Shown: one piece after another, positions 8,383-17,696 of the stretch
Layout of the letters: each line of letters begins with the position of its first letter
Position numbering within the stretch: the stretch's first letter is position 1
Assembly: GCF_011038885.2 (NCBI RefSeq)
Contig: NZ_CP064952.1
Coordinates: 62,001-126,000 of the forward strand
Origin: Schaalia sp. ZJ405
GTDB taxonomy: Bacteria; Actinomycetota; Actinomycetes; Actinomycetales; Actinomycetaceae
Direction: 5' to 3'
Length of the DNA stretch: 64,000 nt
Translations under genes and position numbers: made by a program
Notes under the pieces: model-generated
What the model saw: the letters and a program-made list of their open reading frames with translations, nothing else
Told to the model about the DNA's origin: nothing
Databases searched by the model: none

Positions 8383-9777
8383 TCACTTCTCTTCGGATTT
8401 GGCGTCGGTGGACACCGGCACGTTGGCGGTTCCGACTAGCCCGCCGGCTTCGCTTCCGTTCGCTAAGGGACTTGCCGCGCGGGCACGAGCTGCGCCGCGG
8501 GCCGGGTCAGTGCCTTCGTTCTCTTCAAGGACCGCGTCCGTCCGAGCTTGCGAGGCGCGGACAAGGTTCTCAGCTAATGGTCCTGACCTGCGCGAATGTG
8601 CTTCGCGGGCCAACTCTTCCTCGACAAGATCACGGTCGAGGTCGAGGAACGTTTGCTCGGCGAGCGACCCCGCCGCCAGGTCATCGAGCATCCCGTGCAG
8701 TGACGCCTTCGTGATGGGGCGGCCACCCAGCCCTGCGATCACCTCAAAGTTCTCCAGGTCGAGGCCGCGAACGGCGCTACGGCAATGCGACGACACGATG
8801 CCGCCGATACCCACCGAGAACGCCTTTTCAACATTGACGAACCGCTGGCAACCCGATAGGGCTTCACGGACTGCGTCCGTGGGGAAAGGACGGAAGCTCG
8901 TGATCCCGAGAACACCGATTTTCTCACCGCGCTCGCGGCGTTCGTCAACAACGTCCTTGATGGTTCCAAGTACGGAACCCATCGACACGATGACGGTTTC
9001 TGCATCATCCAACAGGTAGGGGCGAACCAAACCACCCGAATCACGTCCGAAGACCTCGGCGAATTCTTTCTGAACCTGCGGAATCAACTCAAGTGCCTGC
9101 ATTTGGCGGTGATGAGCCAGATAACGGACCTCGGTGTAGGCCTCAGGCCCAACCATTGCGCCGATAGATACGGGGTTCTCGGGGTCGAGGACCTGGCGTG
9201 GCTCGTAGTCGGGGAGGAACTTCGCGACCTGTTCGGCCTCGGGAACGTCCACCAGCTCCATTGCGTGCGTGAGAATGAACCCGTCCATACACACCATGAC
9301 GGGCAAGGACAGCTCCTCGGCGATGCGGAACGCCTGAACATGCAGGTCAGCGGCTTCCTGGTTGGTTTCGGCATACAGCTGAAGCCACCCGGAGTCGCGC
9401 TGACTCATCGCGTCCGTGTGATCGTTCCAAATGTTAATCGGAGCGCCGATTGCCCGGTTCGCCACCGTCATGACGATGGGCATTCCCAGACCGGAAGCGT
9501 TGTACACGGCCTCGACCATGAAGAGCAAACCTTGGGATGCGGTTGCCGTGTAGGTGCGCGCCCCAACAGCGGACGCACCGATGCACGCCGACATCGCGCC
9601 GAACTCAGATTCGACGTTGAGGTATTCCGCCCCCGGCAGGTCACCCTTCTTCACCAGCGCTGATAGCGCTTCGACGATGTGGGTTTGCGGGCTGATCGGG
9701 TAGGCGGCAATGACGTCTGGACGACAGGCAGCAACGGCCTTCGCGATGGCCTGCGAACCTTCAATTTGTTCACGCAT
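8383..9777 (-). CDS. porA: 2-oxoacid:ferredoxin oxidoreductase, alpha subunit
   Basis: 464-aa subunit. The start MREQIEGSQAIAKAVAACRP is the usual N-terminus of the alpha chain, followed by YPISPQTHIVEAL and EFGAMSACIGASAVGART, the pyrimidine-binding half of the TPP site. Residues 280-390 form the transketolase C-terminal-like domain (VSMGSVLGTIKDVV). The last 60 residues are Ala/Arg-rich and probably disordered. Its ATG overlaps the gamma-subunit stop by 8 bp (9770-9777), so the two are translationally coupled; the longer frame beginning at 9849 is rejected for that reason. Confidence 0.9.
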   Translation of the reverse strand: MREQIEGSQAIAKAVAACRPDVIAAYPISPQTHIVEALSALVKKGDLPGAEYLNVESEFGAMSACIGASAVGARTYTATASQGLLFMVEAVYNASGLGMPIVMTVANRAIGAPINIWNDHTDAMSQRDSGWLQLYAETNQEAADLHVQAFRIAEELSLPVMVCMDGFILTHAMELVDVPEAEQVAKFLPDYEPRQVLDPENPVSIGAMVGPEAYTEVRYLAHHRQMQALELIPQVQKEFAEVFGRDSGGLVRPYLLDDAETVIVSMGSVLGTIKDVVDERRERGEKIGVLGITSFRPFPTDAVREALSGCQRFVNVEKAFSVGIGGIVSSHCRSAVRGLDLENFEVIAGLGGRPITKASLHGMLDDLAAGSLAEQTFLDLDRDLVEEELAREAHSRRSGPLAENLVRASQARTDAVLEENEGTDPARGAARARAASPLANGSEAGGLVGTANVPVSTDAKSEEK

Positions 9778-10435
9778 CGGTTCTCTCCTGTTCGTGGCCA
9801 GCGGGTGTGTCGTGGTCGCCGGGCTGCGACTTGGGCTGGTCGGCATCACCAGACGGCGTCTCCTGCGTGGAACCCAGAGCCTGAGCTATCAGATCAAAGG
9901 TGTGCGTTGCGGCGGCAATGTTTGCCTCACCGACCCGCCCGGGAAAACGACTGCGGATTGCACCGACAACGGACTCGAGGCGGATCAACCCGGTGAGAGC
10001 CGCAAATCCGCCGAGCATGACGGCGTTCGGCACGGGCCTGCCAACGAACTCTTTGGCAATATCGAACGCGGGGATCGTTTGCGCATGCCCAGCGGGAAGT
10101 GCGTTGACCATGTCACCCAGTCCGAGTTCGGTGAAACTCTTCGTTGAGTTCACCAGCACGTATCCATTGGGTTTGATGCCGGCGAATACGTCCATGACGG
10201 GCAGCAGCGTCGGATCTTGAACAATGATGACGTCGGGTTCGAGGACGGGTTCGCGTGTCCGAATCTCTGACTGCGTGATGCGGCAGAACGAGACGACGGG
10301 TGCGCCCATGCGTTCCGAACCGAACGAAGGAAAGGCCTGAGCGTGGTGTCCGTCCGTGTAGGCAGCCATCGCCAGCAGATCGGACGCCGTGACGACTCCT
10401 TGTCCTCCTCGGCCGTGGATTCTCACTTCAACCAT
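9770..10435 (-). CDS. porG: 2-oxoacid:ferredoxin oxidoreductase, gamma subunit
   Basis: First gene of the operon, 221 aa. The N-terminus VEVRIHGRGGQGVVTASDLLA is the glycine-rich gamma-subunit signature, followed by QAFPSFGSERMGAPV. Order gamma-alpha-beta-(GltD-ferredoxin) with overlaps or gaps of at most 7 bp shows one transcription unit. The mRNA is probably leaderless: TACCGT ends 7 nt before the ATG and there is no Shine-Dalgarno. The C-terminal tail after residue 190 (GDADQPKSQPGDHDTPAG) is polar and not part of the conserved fold. Confidence 0.9.
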   Translation of the reverse strand: MVEVRIHGRGGQGVVTASDLLAMAAYTDGHHAQAFPSFGSERMGAPVVSFCRITQSEIRTREPVLEPDVIIVQDPTLLPVMDVFAGIKPNGYVLVNSTKSFTELGLGDMVNALPAGHAQTIPAFDIAKEFVGRPVPNAVMLGGFAALTGLIRLESVVGAIRSRFPGRVGEANIAAATHTFDLIAQALGSTQETPSGDADQPKSQPGDHDTPAGHEQERTDA

Positions 10436-10442
10436 GTCTTCG

Positions 10443-10448
10443 ACGGTA
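10443..10448 (-). promoter_or_regulatory. -10 hexamer for leaderless por operon
   Basis: TACCGT on the minus strand, separated by 7 nt from the porG ATG, which places transcription start at or next to the start codon. Confidence 0.5.
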
Positions 10449-10691
10449 AGACGATTCGTGGGACCTCGTGTGCGGCTGTGGTAAATCCTGTGAAACCGTG
10501 GGGAGAGTGCGGGTCACGATGTGGAAACTTTGCCGGGGTTTCGCTGAAATTCGCCACGCAATGCTTCCGTAATACGGTGTTTCAGCTTCTCCTGAGTCCT
10601 CCAGAATCGACCTGCGGCTGCACACATTTCACGTTGCTGGGAGCTGCGCGGGCGTGGTTTCTTTCGCGTGAGTGACCCCGTTGTCAATCAT

Positions 10692-10781
10692 TGACGAGGA
10701 CGAGTCCGGCCTGGGAACCCGTTTGCGACCCACGTCAGTGCGGTGACGGATGGACGAGGACGAGCCCGGCCTGTTGACCCG
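10692..10781 (+). repeat. Two 60-bp-spaced copies of a dispersed motif in the por-ridA intergenic region
   Basis: Positions 10693-10721 and 10753-10781 are a direct repeat (29 bp, 4 differences) beginning GACGAGGACGAG and continuing CCGGCCTG. The first copy carries the full extended form ATCATTGACGAGGACGAG (10687-10704). The same core occurs about 18 times in the window. The remainder of 10436-10866 contains the leaderless por promoter and the ridA leader, with no further gene seen. Confidence 0.7.
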
Positions 10782-10866
10782 ACTACATTTAAGCGGGTCG
10801 GGCATGGATCGTGCCCGCGTTCGTCGCCGGAACCGGCGATCGGCCTGTTGCCCGAAAGGAATTGCC

Positions 10867-11331
10867 ATGACACTGCCGTCCGAAAAACTTGCTGAGCTGG
10901 GAGTGGAGCTTCCCGAGGTCGTTGCGCCCGTGGCTGCGTATGTTCCCGCGGTTCTTGACCGCGGTGTTGTACGGACTTCTGGGCAGATCCCCGTTGTCGG
11001 CGGTGAAGTCGTCTGTATCGGTGCTGTGGGCGAGGACGGAGCCGACCCCGATGACGCCAAAGATGCCGCGCGGATCTGCGCTCTCAATGCTCTTGCGGCT
11101 GCGGCTGATGTGGCAGGTGGGATTGACCGCTTGGCCGGCGTTGTCAAGGTTGTGGGATTCGTTGCTTCGCGTCCCAACTTCTATGGACAGGCCGGCGTCA
11201 TCAACGGAGCATCGGAGCTATTCGGGGAGATTTTTGGCACCTCGCATGCGCGTTCAGCGGTGGGTGTTGCCGCCCTCCCCCTCAATTGTTCCGTCGAGGT
11301 CGAGGTCGAGTTCGCCCTCCGCGAGAACTGA
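10867..11331 (+). CDS. ridA: RidA-family enamine/imine deaminase
   Basis: 154-aa RidA/YjgF/YER057c-fold protein. Typical elements are VRTSGQIPVVGG, DAKDAARICALNALAAAADV, VKVVGFVASRPNFYGQAGVINGASELFGEIFG in pieces, and the end HARSAVGVAALPLNCSVEVE. The length and the conserved SAVGVAxLPxxxxVEVE C-terminus fit the YjgH/TdcF-like long subgroup. It hydrolyses reactive enamine/imine intermediates released by PLP enzymes. The start is the ATG preceded by GAAAGGA; a longer frame from 10750 runs over the dispersed motif and lacks an RBS. Confidence 0.88.
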   Translation: MTLPSEKLAELGVELPEVVAPVAAYVPAVLDRGVVRTSGQIPVVGGEVVCIGAVGEDGADPDDAKDAARICALNALAAAADVAGGIDRLAGVVKVVGFVASRPNFYGQAGVINGASELFGEIFGTSHARSAVGVAALPLNCSVEVEVEFALREN

Positions 11332-11507
11332 AAGACTGCGCCGGGCACGTGAAAGACTGCGTCGACACGACCCTCGTTGGTGTACCGGGTAGCCTGTGCG
11401 CTCTGGCCGCGAACCGCGTTCCGCCGTACACTGGTCGGGTACCCCCACCGGGTATCTTCTGACGATATTTTCAGTTGCTCATCCGACCGCAATCGAAGGA
11501 CACGATC

Positions 11508-12002
11508 ATGGTTGACACTCTTCCCGAAGCTGCTCCCAACGGCGATCACCAGACGTTTAAGCTCGTCGACGCTCATGCGACGACCTCGGCATCGGGTGGC
11601 GGATGTGGCTGTGGCGGACACGGGCACGGTGAGGCCGAGGGTCACGGAAACGGTGGCGGTTGCGGCTGCGGTGGACACGGGAAGGGTCATGGACACGGCG
11701 GTGGCTGCGGTTGCGGCGGTCACGGTAAGGGCCACGGCCACGGACACGGACATGCCGATGCCCATCCCAGCGAAACCGAGGTCGAGGAACTGGTGGTCCA
11801 CTCCCTCCCGCGGATCATCCGACGCGCCCTGCTCTTTGCCGCGGTTGATCAGCTGCCCGTGGGCGAAAACCTCGTGATCCGTACCCCGCATCAGCCCGAT
11901 CCGCTATTTGAGCATCTCCAGCAGTCCGAATCGCACTACCGTGTTGAGACTCTGGAAGCCGGCCCCGAGGCGTGGCGTTACCGCATCACTCGCGTATCCT
12001 GA
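11508..12002 (+). CDS. DUF2249 protein with Gly/Cys/His-rich metal-binding region
   Basis: 164 aa. Residues about 30-92 contain three copies of GGGCGCGGHG joined by HGKGHGHG runs, giving six Cys and many His, an obvious candidate metal-binding segment. Residues about 100-164 (HSLPRIIRRALLFAAVDQL, GENLVIRTPHQPDPLFEHL, WRYRITRV) match DUF2249, a small ferredoxin-like fold common in redox and nitrogen-oxide contexts. The ATG at 11508 follows GAAGGA at an 8-nt spacing. Separate transcription from ridA is likely (176 bp gap with no strong feature). Function unknown; metal storage or delivery is an inference. Confidence 0.75.
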   Translation: MVDTLPEAAPNGDHQTFKLVDAHATTSASGGGCGCGGHGHGEAEGHGNGGGCGCGGHGKGHGHGGGCGCGGHGKGHGHGHGHADAHPSETEVEELVVHSLPRIIRRALLFAAVDQLPVGENLVIRTPHQPDPLFEHLQQSESHYRVETLEAGPEAWRYRITRVS

Positions 12003-12086
12003 TCCAGCTCGCCAGCAAGATTGCTAGGAGGCATGTGTTGATCGGGGAAACTTCCCGAAGCACTCGCCCAAGCCGAACTCACCGTT

Positions 12087-12092
12087 TACCGT
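12087..12092 (+). promoter_or_regulatory. -10 hexamer for leaderless SRPBCC gene
   Basis: TACCGT followed by 6 nt and then the ATG at 12099; no Shine-Dalgarno is visible. Confidence 0.45.
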
Positions 12093-12098
12093 TGATAT

Positions 12099-12569
12099 AT
12101 GGAAACCTACGAAGCTGAAGATGCCCAGGTAGAAACCGATGTCGACCGCGTTGAAGCTGACGTTGTCGTCGCCGCCACACAGGAAGCAGTGTGGGCGGTG
12201 GTCTCTGAACCCGGGTGGTGGATGAATGACGGGCCGCTTGACGATCACGAGGTTGAGCGTGACGAAGACGGGGTTTACCACGTCGAGGATCCCGACGCCG
12301 GTGAGTGGCTGGTTGAACGTGAGGACGAGGACCCGATGGACATGATTTCATTCCGCTGGGATCCGCGAGCCTCCGATGAACTGGATTCGGATCAGTGCAC
12401 GCGCATTGAGATTTCCCTGTCCGAAGAAGACGGCGGAACCGCAGTTCACATCGAAGAGTCCGGCATTTCGACCTTGGATTCAGACGAGGCTGTGGTCCGT
12501 CAGATCTGGGAAAACGAACAGGGGATGTGGGAGGACGCCCTCGCACAGATCGCCGCTCACTTCGCCTAG
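12099..12569 (+). CDS. SRPBCC (START/Bet v1-like) family protein
   Basis: 156-aa very acidic protein. VEADVVVAATQEAVWAVVSE at the start, PGWWMNDGP, then MISFRWDPR and TAVHIEESGI, and the C-terminal helix QGMWEDALAQIAAHFA follow the order of AHSA1/SRPBCC proteins, which form a hydrophobic ligand cavity. The ligand is unknown. It is convergent with the Pip-type gene that ends 57 bp downstream. The product is strongly acidic, rich in Asp and Glu. Confidence 0.75.
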   Translation: METYEAEDAQVETDVDRVEADVVVAATQEAVWAVVSEPGWWMNDGPLDDHEVERDEDGVYHVEDPDAGEWLVEREDEDPMDMISFRWDPRASDELDSDQCTRIEISLSEEDGGTAVHIEESGISTLDSDEAVVRQIWENEQGMWEDALAQIAAHFA

Positions 12570-12625
12570 AAGGTTCATCCCGAAACAGCTTCACCTCGGC
12601 GTTCACCGCTGCCAGGAGATGCTGT

Positions 12626-14842
12626 CTAGGAGATGATCCGCGTTTCCTCGACTTTGTCAACGTACCAGCGGTTAAAGCGCATCAGTGGGCGCCGCAGGAC
12701 CAAGCCGAGCAGGAGCAGCGGTGGAATGAAGGCGAGCAGTCCGCCGATCGACCACCAGAAGTCAGCGTGGTAGATCCCCGCGATGGCCGCGCGGATCGCA
12801 TCGATGGAGTGAGTCATCGGTAAGAAGGGACTGATTGCCTGGATGGGTTTGGGGAGCATGACCAGCGGATAGCTGCCGCCCGAACCGGTGATCTGAATGA
12901 CGAGCATGATGACCCCGATGGCTTTGCCGATATTCCCAAAGCTCACGGTCACGGTGTACAGGAAGAAGGAATACACCAGAGCACTCACCCAGCCTGAGAG
13001 CATGAAGAGCCACGGGTGAACGGCATCGACTTCGAGGAAGAGAAGGCTGCCTCCCAGTGAGAACGTTGCCTGGAGCAGGGAAATGAGCCCGAAGATTCCG
13101 TAGTGACCGAGGAAGAGAATGTGGGCGGGCGGATCACCAAGTTCAGCGCGACGTGTCCGTGACACACTGGTTTTCAGCGTTGCGACGAGAAGGAGAGCAC
13201 CGACCCACAGTGGGACGAAAGTGTAGAAGGGTGCCATCTGTGATCCAAAGTGGTCGACCGCAAAAACTCGATGCGCGGTGACGGTTACGGGAGCCGCGAG
13301 GGTTGCAGCAAAAACAGCGGAGTCACGTCCGAGGATGTCGCGGAGCATGTCAACGTCTCCGGAAGAAAGCGCCTCAGATAGGCGCGAATGGAAGGTATTG
13401 AGGTTGTCGCCTGTGTCGCGCAGGTTCTTCGCGGCCTCGTGCAAGGCGGATTCGATGTCATCGAGCTGTTTGGCCCCCGAAGTCCCGTTGCTCGTCACCG
13501 TTGAGAAAGCGGAGCGCAGGTCGCCAGCTGCCTCAGACAGGGTGGAGGCAGCTGACCCGGTGTTTGAGCGAACGGAGTCCAGCGCGGGAGAGACAGTCGA
13601 TGAAAAATCGGAACGGATTGCCTCAATCGCGTTCTTTGCCTGCGTTGCGAGGTCAGCAATGTCCTTGCGGTCTGAGTCGGATACCTCGACTTTTGCGTCG
13701 ATACTGTCTGCCTGGTCGCTCAGCTTGGACTTCAGGGCGTCGAGGCTGGAATGGGCGGCATTGGTGGAATTGATGAGGTGATTGAGTGATCGAACAGCGT
13801 TGGCAATCGCGGGGTGCGCACCCGTTGGGTCGGATGCCGAGAGGGAATCCCGCACCGATGTGAGATGGTCGGTGAGTTGGTCGATGTGTGTGGCTTGGGT
13901 GTTGATTGTGACGCTGAGGTCACGAAGGGTCCGGGCAGTGTCGGTGGCGGTCGCTGAGGCACCTCCAACGAGGTCGTCAACTTTCGTCGCAACGGAGGAA
14001 TATCCGTTTGCCGCCTGATCGAGGGCGGTTGATAGTGCCGTCGATGACAGGGAAATTGCCGAGGACACGTCGGATACTCCGGCGGCTGCATTGGCGAGAG
14101 TGTCGCGCGCATCCGAGGCCGTGCTCCGCGTTGACGCCAGCAGTTTGGCGGAGGAATCCATGAGCGTTCCCGATGAGTCGAGGATGACGGCGTATGAGTC
14201 AAGAAGCGTTGCAGAATTCCCCAATGAGTATGCGAAATCGGTGAGTTTCGCATCAAATGCTAATAGGCGCTGCTGGGTTTCGGGGGTGTCGATCGAGGCG
14301 GCCAGCTGGGATCCGATGTCAAGCGCCGTCTCCGCCAGAGTCTGCGAGAACACCTGGTTGATCTCGGCCGATACCGTGTCCGCGCCCTGTCCGGTGATCT
14401 TCGGCGTCAGCGCATTTTTCTTTTCGTTGTTGTAGTACGTCAGCGTTGCCTGCGTGGACCGGGTGAAGAATGTGAGCATATCTTCAGAGAATTGCTCGGG
14501 GATAACAACCGCGGCGTAGTATTTCCCGGATTTTGTTCCTTCGATGGCTTCCTCGGTCGTGGTGAACGCCCAGTCGAGCTGGCTATTTGCTCGCAGGGTG
14601 TTGATGACTTGGTCACCGATGTTGACGGTGATGGGAACCAGGTCTGATCGGTAGCCCACGTCGTCGTTAGCGACCGCGAACTTCAGGTTCCCCGTCCGAG
14701 CGAAGGGATCCCAGTTCGCGATGACGTTGAACCATGTGAAGATTCCGGGGATGACGACGAGTCCGATGACGATGATGACGGATACCGTGTTCATTGTCAT
14801 CCGTCGGATATCGGAAACACACAGTGCCCACAGTGTTTTCAT
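12626..14842 (-). CDS. YhgE/Pip-type membrane protein
   Basis: 738 aa. The N-terminal anchor helix (VSVIIVIGLVVIPGIFTWFN) is followed by WDPFARTGNLKFAVANDD, a large extracellular helical region of about 450 residues rich in Ser, Ala, Asp and Leu with coiled-coil character, and five or six C-terminal membrane segments (from FYTFVPLWVGALLLVATL to LLAFIPPLLLLGLVLR) as in ABC-2-type membrane proteins. The family includes phage infection protein Pip and is also linked to surface polymer or protein export. Its ATG overlaps the preceding gene's TGA (ATGA), so the two are made together. Confidence 0.85.
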   Translation of the reverse strand: MKTLWALCVSDIRRMTMNTVSVIIVIGLVVIPGIFTWFNVIANWDPFARTGNLKFAVANDDVGYRSDLVPITVNIGDQVINTLRANSQLDWAFTTTEEAIEGTKSGKYYAAVVIPEQFSEDMLTFFTRSTQATLTYYNNEKKNALTPKITGQGADTVSAEINQVFSQTLAETALDIGSQLAASIDTPETQQRLLAFDAKLTDFAYSLGNSATLLDSYAVILDSSGTLMDSSAKLLASTRSTASDARDTLANAAAGVSDVSSAISLSSTALSTALDQAANGYSSVATKVDDLVGGASATATDTARTLRDLSVTINTQATHIDQLTDHLTSVRDSLSASDPTGAHPAIANAVRSLNHLINSTNAAHSSLDALKSKLSDQADSIDAKVEVSDSDRKDIADLATQAKNAIEAIRSDFSSTVSPALDSVRSNTGSAASTLSEAAGDLRSAFSTVTSNGTSGAKQLDDIESALHEAAKNLRDTGDNLNTFHSRLSEALSSGDVDMLRDILGRDSAVFAATLAAPVTVTAHRVFAVDHFGSQMAPFYTFVPLWVGALLLVATLKTSVSRTRRAELGDPPAHILFLGHYGIFGLISLLQATFSLGGSLLFLEVDAVHPWLFMLSGWVSALVYSFFLYTVTVSFGNIGKAIGVIMLVIQITGSGGSYPLVMLPKPIQAISPFLPMTHSIDAIRAAIAGIYHADFWWSIGGLLAFIPPLLLLGLVLRRPLMRFNRWYVDKVEETRIIS

Positions 14843-17550
14843 CGGGTGACCTCCGCCGTTTCATCGTCGTCGGTTGCGTGCGCGGCATCGCTGGTGTCTT
14901 TGGCGTCGTCGTCCTCGTCACTGTTGTCGGCGGGCGGGACGGGTGCGTCCGTCGCGGAGATTCTCAGGGGACGAGGACGAGGGCGCGTCCTACGTGCTCG
15001 GCGGAGTCGCCGTCCACGCAGGACACTGTGGATTTCTTCCTCAGTGAGGTTCCCCAATTCGCATTGGCGTTCAAGGGAGTCCTTGACGTATTCAACAACG
15101 ATGAGGAAACCAATGATCAGCAGGAGCCACATGAGCCATGTGGCGAGAGTGGCAACCTGGGCGTCGGGTGTCAGGGAGAACGCGAGGACGAGAAGAGTGG
15201 GAACAGCGAGACCGGCGATGAGGGCACCGCGGATGAGTTTCGGATACCAGTGGGTGAAACGTTGGGCGCGTTCGGTGATGTGCTCCCGGTAGGCATCTTG
15301 GTCGGTGAATGCGGAAAGGATCTGGGGGATCGAGAATCGACGATCCGGAAGGTGGATGTCTTCACCGAGGACCATGCCGGATTCGGCGATTTGTCGGGAG
15401 AACATGCGGTTGAGATTCGTCAAGGACGGGCGGATCACCAGTCCGATGATGAATGACGCCAGCGCGAAGATCATCATGCCAAGGGTCATGTGTAGCCACT
15501 CGTTACCGTAGAAACCGGCGATGGTTTCACGCATTGCGCGGATCGAATACGTGAATGGAACGATCGGTTCGATCAGTGAGAAGAACGGCGGGAGCATTTC
15601 CGTTGGGTAGATCCCGGATGCCCCCGGAACCTGAACCATGATGAGAGCGAGGCACAGTCCTTTGCCGACGTGCTGGAACGTTGTTGACAGGGCAAAAATC
15701 ACCGACAGGTCAACGAATGACGTGACGACACATGTGGCGAGGAATCCGAGGAAGGACACCATTTGCACGCCAATGATGAGGTTGCCGACGGCCACAACAA
15801 TTGCCTGGATCGTTGCGAAGATCGCGAGCAAGGTGAAACGAGCCAGGTACTTCTGACTTGTGGTGACCTCTAGGCTCTCGAGGCCGTCGTCGTCGACCTC
15901 GACCCTGAGCATGACGACCAGCATGAATGCGCCAACCCACAAAGAGATCGTGGTGAACAGGGGAGCCATTCCTGAACCGTAGGAGTCAACGGGGAAGATG
16001 TTTTCTGTTTCTAAGACGGTTGGTGATGCCATGAATCGGGCAATGGATTCGGTGTTGAGGGAATCTTTCCCACCTGTGAGCTCCGCTAAGACGCTGGATG
16101 TATGCAATGCGGAAATATCCGTCGACATGTGCGACAGCTGTGATTGAAGAGATTGAAGACCGTTGTCCGTAGCTGTCACCGAGCGATGCGCTGCGGAGGT
16201 CACGGAGTCGATCTGGTCGAGGACGAGGCGTGCCTGCGCGATGAGGGACTGTTGGCCCGAGGTGATCCCCGCAAGTGTGCCTGCACTGGTTGACAGAGAT
16301 GTCAGACCGGACGTCATCTGGGGGATCGCCTGGGAGTTGACCGACGAGCGGGCCGTGGAGAGCCACTGGAACGCGGAAGTATTTGCCGTCAGAAGTGATT
16401 CTGATGTTTCCGAGGCCGCGTCAATTGTTGACTGGAGATCTGAGTGGATGTCTGACAGTGATCCCAGGGTTGTTCCCAGTGCAGCCGTTGTTTCTTCAAG
16501 CTCGGTGACTGCCGAGTTCAACGACGACAGGTCATGACCGGGGAGAGTGTTCGCCGAGTCAGTGAGGTCTTTGAGGTCGTCAAGGACCTGCGTGAGATCG
16601 GAGTTAATGGAGGTCAGGGATGACACGGCAGCGGATGTGTAACCGTTGGCCGAACTCAGCGCCGATGTGATGCCGTCAACGGATGAGTGTGCCCGCATGT
16701 TCATTCGTGTGAGCGTCTGGGAGCTGGTGTCCAGCTGCGTTGATGCCTTCGCTGAGAAGTCCGAGAGGGCACGTGAAGCATCGTCCATCAGATCACCGGT
16801 TGTTGCCAGTGCAGTGGATGCGTCGTTAGCTGCGACCTCGATGCTGTTGAGAGCTGCACGCGTGTCATCGGCGGCCTGGGAAATGTTGTCGAGCGTGTCG
16901 ATCAGCGTGTCCCCGCTATTCCGGATCTTCGTGACTGCGTCGAGGGATTGCGTGAGTTGATCCAGTGCCTTCGTGGTGAATTGATCCGCAAAGTCGTCGA
17001 TCGTGTGGGCACCGGAGTTCGTGGCCTGTGCGATGACCGATGCGGCGGTGGAGACGAATGTGTCGTTGATCTGCCGGTCAAGTGTGGTCATTCCGGCGTT
17101 GGTGATCTTCGGAGTCAGGGCGTTGGCTTTTTCGTTGACGTAGAAGTCCAGTGTGGGTCGTGGCTGGTCGCCGTCAATAACACCGATGAGTCGTGCCGAA
17201 AAGTTCGTGGGGATGATGATCGCGGCGTAGCTTCGACCGGAGTACACATTGTCCATCGCGTCGCTGCGCTTCGTGAACTGCCAGTTGAGCTGGTGGTTTG
17301 CCCGTAGCTGGGCAACAATTTTCTCACCGGCGTCAAGGTCGCCGACAGTGTCGGAGGATGCCCCACGATCCTCGTTGACAACGTCAACGGTGATGCTTGC
17401 CGTATTGCCGTAGGGGTCCCACAGGCCGTAGATGTTGAACCATGCATACAGCGGGGGCAGAGCGATGATGCCGAAAATGATGACCCAGGCGGCAGGTACG
17501 CGCAGAATCCGGCGGATGTCGCGCGTGAGTATGTGTCGAACGCTGCTCAT
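14839..17550 (-). CDS. YhgE/Pip-type membrane protein, larger paralogue
   Basis: 903 aa with the same plan as its neighbour: TM helix near residue 20 (VIIFGIIALPPLYAWFNIYG), the WDPYGNT and VVNEDRG blocks, a long extracellular helical stalk (about 130-560), then a membrane domain (APLFTTISLWVGAFMLVV onward). It differs in a C-terminal extension with two further membrane segments (IAGLAVPTLLVLAFSLT and ATWLMWLLLIIGFLIVV) and an Arg-rich cytoplasmic tail. Start chosen at MSSVRHI: GAGG lies about 6 nt upstream, while the longer frame to 17718 reads into the divergent permease promoter. The pair probably forms a hetero-oligomer; this is inferred from the overlap and the similar architecture. Confidence 0.85.
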   Translation of the reverse strand: MSSVRHILTRDIRRILRVPAAWVIIFGIIALPPLYAWFNIYGLWDPYGNTASITVDVVNEDRGASSDTVGDLDAGEKIVAQLRANHQLNWQFTKRSDAMDNVYSGRSYAAIIIPTNFSARLIGVIDGDQPRPTLDFYVNEKANALTPKITNAGMTTLDRQINDTFVSTAASVIAQATNSGAHTIDDFADQFTTKALDQLTQSLDAVTKIRNSGDTLIDTLDNISQAADDTRAALNSIEVAANDASTALATTGDLMDDASRALSDFSAKASTQLDTSSQTLTRMNMRAHSSVDGITSALSSANGYTSAAVSSLTSINSDLTQVLDDLKDLTDSANTLPGHDLSSLNSAVTELEETTAALGTTLGSLSDIHSDLQSTIDAASETSESLLTANTSAFQWLSTARSSVNSQAIPQMTSGLTSLSTSAGTLAGITSGQQSLIAQARLVLDQIDSVTSAAHRSVTATDNGLQSLQSQLSHMSTDISALHTSSVLAELTGGKDSLNTESIARFMASPTVLETENIFPVDSYGSGMAPLFTTISLWVGAFMLVVMLRVEVDDDGLESLEVTTSQKYLARFTLLAIFATIQAIVVAVGNLIIGVQMVSFLGFLATCVVTSFVDLSVIFALSTTFQHVGKGLCLALIMVQVPGASGIYPTEMLPPFFSLIEPIVPFTYSIRAMRETIAGFYGNEWLHMTLGMMIFALASFIIGLVIRPSLTNLNRMFSRQIAESGMVLGEDIHLPDRRFSIPQILSAFTDQDAYREHITERAQRFTHWYPKLIRGALIAGLAVPTLLVLAFSLTPDAQVATLATWLMWLLLIIGFLIVVEYVKDSLERQCELGNLTEEEIHSVLRGRRLRRARRTRPRPRPLRISATDAPVPPADNSDEDDDAKDTSDAAHATDDDETAEVTR

Positions 17551-17696
17551 GGGCACCTCGAAGATGACGATGATGACCTTGCCAGGGTAGTCCTGGTGCA
17601 GTCCGAGGGCATCACGATGAGGAGAGTCTCTCAATTCTTTGTGCTCGGACAATGACGGGGGTAGCGTGAAATAGCCGTGGAATAACGGGAGAGACA

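Noticed and set aside
9103..9663. Plus-strand open frame opposite porA
   Set aside because: Antisense shadow of a conserved enzyme; no family pattern.
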